A stretch of 64,000 nucleotides of DNA, from positions 5,590,001 to 5,654,000 of the forward strand of contig JADPXZ010000007.1 of the NCBI GenBank assembly GCA_019009955.1, written 5' to 3'. Source of the DNA: Riptortus pedestris (lineage: Eukaryota; Arthropoda; Insecta; Hemiptera; Alydidae). Under the pieces are notes generated by a model, which had not been told where the DNA came from, ran no database searches, and was given only the letters and a program-made list of their open reading frames with translations. Position numbers and translations under genes: made by a program. Numbering within the stretch: position 1 is the stretch's first letter; each line of letters starts with the position of its first letter. This document shows, piece by piece, positions 58,258 to 64,000 of the stretch.

Positions 58258-59153
58258 CACGCAGGGGCTGCGTAAACTAAGCAGATTTCCCTCGTGAAGT
58301 TTAGTAATAGATAAATATACATACTGCTAACACAACACCGTGAATAAATAAAAACGGAAATAAGAAATGTTTCATCCAATTTCAATAGCCTGCCGACAGG
58401 AAGCGTTAGGTTAGAAATGTAAAAAAACGGGTCGGCCCGGCTCACACCGGAAAGAAAAACAATTACTGAAATATATCAGAATATAACACATTAATTTTAT
58501 TGAGAACTATTTACTATATCTAGTACTGTAATTAATAATGAGTAAGAATAATTGTTATCTCAATCAATAAAATTTTAGTAGTCCAAAACTTTAAGATGGG
58601 GGGGAGGGGATCACCAGGAAATATTTGCCTGTATCTCGTATAATAAAGGTCTCTTGATAAAATTTTTGTATTTAAACTTCCAATAATCTGATTTATTATG
58701 TAGCAGAGTATTGTTTAAGTAACATGAGTAGAAGTGGCGGTTTGCTGAAAACTGAAAAATGCAAAAATCTCGGATAATATTCAAGATAGAGAATAAACGT
58801 ATATAACAATATTTATAGTAAATTTAATTTGCTATAAGATTGGTTCTATACAATTTCTCGATCCGCCGTATGGTAACGGAGATATTTCAAATTTTCGAAC
58901 ATCCTACCCTCTAAACCCCCCTCCCACTGGTCCGATTTCAGCCGGACGAACTTGATCAGTCTTTTTGCATAAAACGTTTAAATATCGAGTTTGGTAACGA
59001 TCAAACAAAAATTGCGACCGCTAGAGCGCTAACAGACAAATATATATAATTTTATAGATATATATTTATATGTATATATATAGATATATATATATATATA
59101 AGGGATATATATATAAGGGGGGCAGATTCCCTTAAGGGAAATCTGCTAAAAAA
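58258..59153 (-). mobile_element. Composite AGCAGATTTCCC element, reverse copy nested in Penelope-like element
   Basis: It starts CACGCAGGGGCTGCGTAAAC / TAAGCAGATTTCCC. It carries ACTATTTACTATATCTAGTA, a reverse B module (58755-58890), CCCACTGGTCCGATTTCAGC, ACCGCTAGAGCGCTAACAGA and a (TA)-rich run. It ends AGATTCCCTTAAGGGAAATC plus TGCT at 59153. It is the longest copy in the window (about 896 bp). Confidence 0.7.
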
Positions 59154-60085
59154 GAAAGGTTGGTTGAATAACGAGATGCTAGATTTATTTGAATTGGTAC
59201 TAACTTGGTGTTATTTTCAATATGACAATACCATATACAAGCAAAACAAGGACTCGCTATGGGAAGCCCCCTGTCATCAGTTGTGGCCAATCTTGAATCG
59301 TAAGCCCTACCAAAATGGGCAGTAAAACCCAAATTATGGCTTAGGTACGTACCCGCCTGTTTTATTATATGGCAACACGGCCAAGAACAACTAATGAATT
59401 TTTTTAACTTCATGAACGCGCAACAGCCACAGATCAAATCACCATAGAATTAGAAAATGAAGGGAAATTACCGTTTCTTGACCTTTTAATAATGTAAGAG
59501 GGCAACAATAGATTCAGCCAGACTGTGTACAGAAAACCTACAGCTACAGGTAGATATCTGATCCCACCACTAGTCAGCACAAAAACATGGTATCATTTAT
59601 ACATTAGTATACAGAGCTATATCGTTGTGCAGCAATGAAACTCATTCAAAAAATGAGATAAAACACTAAAAGAAGAACTGCACTACAATGGTTACAAAAA
59701 AATGGAAGTTACAAGAGTATTTAGAAAAAATTAAGAGGAAACTTGATACCACCAAGGTTCAAGAATATATTGAAAACACTCAAGTAACACCATTGAGAAA
59801 TATAACACTTCCTTGTATAGTGGGGACTTCAGAAAAACAAGCAAGAATACTCGGAAAATAAAATTTACGGACAGTAGTTAAACCCCACAAAATAGACAGT
59901 TAATATTTACAAAGTCCAAAAGACAGCCAAATTTTAAAAGATACTGGTGTTTACATGACACCATGTGATTGGAGTAAAGTTTATGTGGGACAGACTGGAA
60001 TAAAGACTGCGACAAGAGTCAGCCAACACATGGCTGATCTGAAACACCAGAGAACAAAGAACATCCGCCATAGCTAGACACGCCA
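59149..60085 (+). pseudogene. Penelope-like RT repeat segment, linker and GIY-YIG region
   Basis: 59149-59535 repeats 57877-58251 with differences (the YVDD stretch is degraded here). It then continues with an RT C-terminal and linker region (HYNGYKKMEVTRVFRKN-like, 59670-59730). At 59943-60055 it reads DTGVYMTPCDWSKVYVGQTG and then IKTATRVSQHMADLKHQRT. GVY followed by YVGQTG is the GIY-YIG nuclease signature of Penelope-like elements. Frames are broken by stops. Confidence 0.82.
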
Positions 60086-60360
60086 GTATTTGTTCTCACC
60101 AAATCAAATTCGATGAGACCAAAGTTTTACACAGAGAGGATCATCTCGGCAAAAGATTGGCCCTAGAGGCAATAGAAATTAACACGAGAACAAATACGAT
60201 AAACGGCGTGGACCATATTAAATAAAATCCAAACCATATGATTAAAGTAGCATTCAAATTAATTTAAATTATTTGCCTGACGAAAATGGACGCATTTCCA
60301 TCGAAAATTTGCGAAACAACGAAAATTCCAACCGCTGGAGCAGACAGCCGAGGTACTCAC

Positions 60361-60985
60361 AATATTAACTGAGATATTAGCGTTTTGTTTTTAATAAAGT
60401 GTTTAGTATCTCAGCCCTAATCAATTTATTTTAGCTATTCCAACAACAATTCCAAATATCTCCGTTATTATGAGCCTGAGAGTAAAATGTTATAGAACCA
60501 ATCTTGTTGAACTATTGATGCTCTACAATTGTTGTTATATGCACTTTTTCTCTATCGTAAATATTAACTGAGATATTAGCGTTTTTCTTTAAAAGTGTTA
60601 CACAAGGTTAGCATCTCTAGACTTAATCTATGCATTTTAGCTACTCATAACAAATATTCCAAATATCTCCGTTATTATGAGCCTGAGAGTAAAATGTTAT
60701 AGAACCAATCTTGTTGAACTATTGATGCTCTACAATTGTTGTTATATGCACTTTTTCTCTATTGTAAATATTAACCGAGATATTAGCGTTTCTCTTTTTA
60801 ATTTTTACACATGGTTAGTATCTCAGAGCTATTTATTTTAGCTATTCGAAAATTCCAAATATCTCCGTTATTATGAGTCTGAGAGTAAAATGTTATAGAA
60901 CCAATCTTGTTGAACTATTGATGCTCTACAATTGTTGTTATATGCACTTTTTCTCTATCGTAAATATTAACCGAGATATTGGTAG
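60361..60985 (+). repeat. A-module array, 3 copies (continuation)
   Basis: Very clean copies start near 60457, 60662 and 60860 (period about 204 bp) after a partial one. Over 120 bp each they agree almost completely, and the linkers vary more than the modules do. Confidence 0.9.
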
Positions 60986-61072
60986 TTTTCAGCCTTCAGT
61001 AGTCTTCCACTTCTACTCATCGACATTTTATTTAAAAATAGAGAACATATTAAAACTATTCTTAGCAATTAC

Positions 61073-61227
61073 CTTGGGGTATGAGAGAGTTACAACGTTG
61101 TCCGGGGGTGGCCTGGTGAAGGCTGGCAGAGTCACTTGGTCTACCAGCGTATCGTTGAATGAAGCATAGACCAAGTAGCTGGAATTGGGCGAAAACCAAA
61201 AACCTATGTCGTCTTTGAAAATCTCTT
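61073..61227 (-). CDS. DPP6/DPP10-like gene, exon A (first visible exon)
   Basis: The product is a relative of dipeptidyl peptidases of family S9B: type II membrane glycoproteins with an extracellular beta-propeller and an alpha/beta-hydrolase domain. The DPP6/DPP10 members lack activity and act as Kv4 channel partners. This 155-nt exon has acceptor TTGTTTTTTAG and donor GTAATTGCT, enters in phase 1 and exits in phase 0. It reads EIFKDD, IGFWFSPNSSYLVYASFND and then TLVDQVTLPAFTR ... LSYPK. This corresponds to HWWSPDGxxLAYAxxND...YPKAG in the propeller. The EEIF start fits the family's E(E)V/IF motif. Exons for the cytoplasmic tail, membrane segment and first blades must lie beyond 64000. Confidence 0.92.
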
Positions 61228-61279
61228 CTAAAAAACAAAAAAAAAATAGTTTAAACAAATTATTTACAACTGCATTCTA

Positions 61280-61810
61280 TTAATTCTAAGATAAATATTT
61301 GGTATTTAAGCTTGGAATAATGCGGTTTATTATATAACAGAGTATTGTTTATGTGACACGAGCAGGAGTGGGGCTTTGCTCGAGGATGAAAACTGAAAAA
61401 TGCAAATATCTCGGTTAATATTCAAGATAGAGAATAAATGTATATAACAATATTTATAGGAAATTTAATTTGCAATAAGATTGGTTATGTACAATTTTTC
61501 GATCCGACGCATAATAACGGAGACATCAAGAATTTATGAATTATTTTGTTTTATTAATTTTCAGCTAATATGGAATTAAGAAATTCCAAATATCTCCGTT
61601 ACTGTACGTCGGATCGAAAAATTGTACATAACCAATCTTATTGCAAATTAAATTTCCTATAAATATTGTTATATACATTTATTCTCTATCTTGAATATTA
61701 GCCGAGATATTTGCATTTTTCAGTTTTCATCCTTGAGCAAAGCCCCACTCCTGCTCGTGTCACATAAACAATACTCTGTTATATAATAAACCGCATTATT
61801 CCAAGCTTAA
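61280..61810. repeat. B-module palindrome with about 245-bp arms
   Basis: A reverse B module with its extension (61296-61535: TTTAAGCTTGGAATAATGCG ... CGCATAATAACGGAGACATC) and a forward one (61580-61810: ATATCTCCGTTACTGTACGT ... CCGCATTATTCCAAGCTTAA) form arms around a roughly 45-bp spacer. The arms are nearly identical. It lies about 70 bp upstream of exon A's acceptor, within the intron. Confidence 0.9.
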
Positions 61811-61894
61811 ATTATAGTAGGGCCTAATAAAAGTTGGTGCAAATCGTGAATTATTGCATTCCTACGAATTTATATGCAAGAAGGCGTTGATTTA

Positions 61895-62018
61895 TTAGCA
61901 TATTTGCCTCGAGGGAAATCAGCTATTGAGGTTGTACTCATGACGGAATTTTCGAAATTTTTCTTCAAATGTCCATCGATCCTAGTCAGGAGATGGCGAA
62001 AATGAGCTCCGTTCAAAA

Positions 62019-62102
<84 letters not shown>

Positions 62103-62235
62103 ATCTATCTATCTATATGTTTGTCTGTTACCGCTCTAGCGGTCGCAATTTTTGTTTGATCTTTACCAAACTCGGAATTTAATCGTTTTATGTAAAAAGG
62201 AAGATCAAGTTCGTTAACGGCTGAAATCGGACATT
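61895..62235 (+). mobile_element. Composite AGCAGATTTCCC element, left part
   Basis: AGCATATTTGCCTCGAGGGA, TTGAGGTTGTACTCATGACG, TCAAATGTCCATCGATCCTA, (TA)n at 62022-62100, ACCGCTCTAGCGGTCGCAAT and GGCTGAAATCGGACATTATC. It is truncated before its B module. Confidence 0.65.
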
Positions 62236-62300
62236 ATCGCGACATTGTGAATTATTGGATTCCAACGAATTTATATGCATGAAGGCAATGAATTATTATA

Positions 62301-62921
62301 CACTCAACCGCAAAAAAAACCGGACACTTAGATTTAGTCTTATAATTTTGTTAAATACTTAATATATATGTATATTAATCTTTTTAATTAAAATAATTGG
62401 TTAATCTATAGGTTATTTAAACAAAATCTGCCAAAAGTGAATAATTTTTATGGATTATTTACACAAAAATACTAAATAAAAAGAAAGAAGATAAATTAAC
62501 AGATTTAAAAACAAAAAATTATTCTTCATTTTTATTACAGTGAATGGTTTTATTAGGACTTGGCTAGCCGAAGCGTTTCGGCAATGTAACGTAAGCTGCG
62601 GCCTTCCATCTAAGTTTGATAAGAGCCATTATTCTGGACCGAAAGAAAAATAAAACATTAATTAAAGAAATTGCTTGATTAATAATAAAACATGTTTAAA
62701 CGTGCGACATAACTTCTTACAGTTTAGAATAGATCAAACTTGACGACAAATAAATCTAATTGGAGTTTTATCTAATTGTTTACTAATCCTGAAGGGATTA
62801 GTTCAATGGACTTAGACTCTAAATTCTCTGTAATAACTAGAATAGCCACATAAAGAAAATTGATGAAAATTAGCTTTTAATACGACATAAATGAAGTGGC
62901 CGGTTTTTTTGCGGTTGAGTG
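62301..62921 (+). mobile_element. Tc1/mariner-like MITE, complete copy
   Basis: Starts CACTCAACCGCAAAAAAAAC, ends GCGGTTGAGTG, flanked by TA on both sides; 621 bp. The inverted ends match over about 28 bp with small differences (GGACACTT against AAGTGGCC). It is the reference copy for 1-615 and 1290-1719. Confidence 0.8.
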
Positions 62922-63049
62922 TATATCATATTCAATGATACATACAATTTGTGGACCCCAGAATGATTTCTGAATAAAATGTATTAAGTTAGTACAAAGT
63001 TTATTTATTGAAAACATCTGTTGTTTAAAATCAAGTAATCACTCCCATT

Positions 63050-63605
63050 AGCAGATTTGCCTTAAGGGAAATCAGCTATTGAGGTCGTACTCATGACGCG
63101 ATTTGAGAAACATTTCTTCCAAAATGTCCATCGATTCTAGTCAGGAGATGACGAAAATGAGCGTTCAACGCTCTAGCGGTCAGAAATTTTGTTTGATCGT
63201 TTCCAAACTCGATATTTAGTCTTTTTATGCAAAAAGACAGATCAAGTTCGTTAACGGCTGAAATCGGATCAGTGGGAGGGGGGTTTATTTTCGTATTTTC
63301 GAAAAATCTCCGTTATTATGCGTCGGATCGAAAAATTTGTAAAATAAAAAAAAACATAACCAATTCTTATTGCAATATTAGAAAATTTTCCTATATAAAA
63401 TATTGTTATATACATTTTTTCTCTATCTGGTATATTAGCCGAGATATTTGCTTTTTTTTTAATTAAGTGTTAACGAGTTACGAGTTAGATTCCCGCCAAT
63501 TGCTTGTTGGACCGTTTCCGTAACTGTTCAGCTCTCGTATGTATATTTCTCTATTGTATAATACATGACGCTGGAGAAAATCTGCTTAGTTTACGCAGAG
63601 CCTCC
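63050..63605 (+). mobile_element. Composite AGCAGATTTCCC element, complete copy
   Basis: Left end AGCAGATTTGCCTTAAGGGA, then TGAGGTCGTACTCATGACGC, ACGCTCTAGCGGTCAGAAAT, GGCTGAAATCGGATCAGTGG, a B module (63300-63450), TTCCCGCCAATTGCTTGTTG and ACTGTTCAGCTCTCGTATGT. The right end is GAAAATCTGCTTAGTTTACG. This copy has no (TA)n run and is about 555 bp. The short plus-strand frame inside it is not a gene. Confidence 0.7.
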
Positions 63606-63609
63606 CGGA

Positions 63610-63875
63610 CTTTTTTAAAAATAACGTTAAAGTATATACCGTTAACTGTTTTAATTGACAATCATTAACCAAAAGAGCAATTTTAGGTAAAGAATTTATA
63701 TATCAAAGTACATTTTAAACTGATGAATCATATTTTTCTACTCATACGAATTTCTAAATTTTTCTACATATTTATTTTTACACTTGTAATAAACAATGAA
63801 AGAGTCAAATAACCATTCAATTTATTACTTTAGGTGGTAGATCACATGTCTTAGAACCAAAACAAAAAAAAAAAA
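63610..63875. other. AT-rich stretch without recognised gene
   Basis: No exon of the DPP-like gene and no repeat could be recognised here. Confidence 0.35.
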
Positions 63876-63878
63876 AAG

Positions 63879-64000
63879 CAGTCAGGGGACTGCCGGTAGA
63901 AGTGAAAACTCCTTTAGCTTTGATCGCTCAATTTTGGCATTGCTGAGAAATTTTTTTTACGAAGTCTTATTTTAAAAATATTTTTAGTTATTTATCAATA
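63879..64000 (-). mobile_element. Element G, copy 5 (cut by window end)
   Basis: Starts CAGTCAGGGGACTGCCGGTA, then GAAGTGAAAACTCCTTTAGC, TTTGGCATTGCTGAGAAATT and ACGAAGTCTTATTTTAAAAA, as in copy 2. It continues beyond the window. Confidence 0.7.

Larger units (their letters stand above)
57001..60361 (+). mobile_element. Penelope-like retroelement with inverted termini
   Basis: 57011-57430 is the reverse complement of about 59945-60355, so the unit ends in inverted repeats of roughly 400 bp, a known Penelope arrangement. The interior holds a Penelope-type reverse transcriptase with YVDD and a GIY-YIG endonuclease region. It interrupts an A-module array. ATATTAACCGAGAT before and ATATTAACTGAGAT after it resemble a 14-bp target duplication. 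Stops and frameshifts make it inactive. A composite element (58258-59153) sits inside, with about 380 bp of RT sequence present on both sides. Confidence 0.85.

Overview
The window looks like AT-rich nuclear DNA of an arthropod, most likely an insect. It has spliced exons with canonical GT/AG borders, a Penelope-like element, Helitrons, a Merlin-type DNA transposon, Tc1-like MITEs, a tRNA-derived SINE, non-LTR retrotransposon tails and large satellite blocks. Operons, ribosome-binding sites and rRNA genes were not seen. A hemipteran or related insect is a guess only. Many repeat copies differ by homopolymer-type indels, which also suggests a long-read assembly with residual errors.

Only two host genes can be supported. 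(1) On the + strand, 7577-8691 is the terminal exon of a C2H2 zinc-finger protein, with eleven C2H2 fingers and a final C2HC-like one. (2) On the - strand, ten exons spread over about 28 kb (61227 down to 33310) encode a dipeptidyl-peptidase-like protein of the S9B family. It best resembles the non-catalytic DPP6/DPP10 group, which in animals are single-pass membrane proteins that modulate Kv4 potassium channels. Nine consecutive exons join with perfectly complementary phases. The exon(s) for the catalytic-serine region, roughly 140 residues, were not found between 38369 and 33453, and the two flanking exons do not join in phase. The gene's 5' exons lie outside the window.

Everything else is repeats. 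1-1720: Tc1-like MITE copies around a Helitron. 1740-7500: Helitron-derived repeats, an RNase H-bearing LINE tail and arrays of about 240-bp modules. 8757-11175: an inverted pair of one element with a (GA)n tract. 12031-12901: an internally deleted Merlin. 13031-14290: LINE tail, element copy, SINE. 14340-18190: module arrays around a (CT)n block. 18300-20570: a GATAA-rich minisatellite. 20855-21610: modules. 22010-23010 and 27480-29450: 33-bp satellite. 24430-27470: about 175-bp satellite. 30290-33090: composite elements. 33489-33985: a perfect 16-bp C-rich array. 34740-35580: minisatellite. 36405-38189: LINE and Helitron. 42709-43962: (CT)n. 45525-46278: LINE tail and element. 51000-53770: Helitrons. 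57001-60361: Penelope-like element inside a module array. 61280-62921: palindromic modules and a MITE.

The most notable repeat biology is a superfamily of short modules bracketed by the inverted motif AAATATCTCSGTTA / TAACSGAGATATTT. Two diverged subfamilies (A and B) occur in both orientations, mostly inside introns of the DPP-like gene, and they share phrases with the Helitron-internal repeats.
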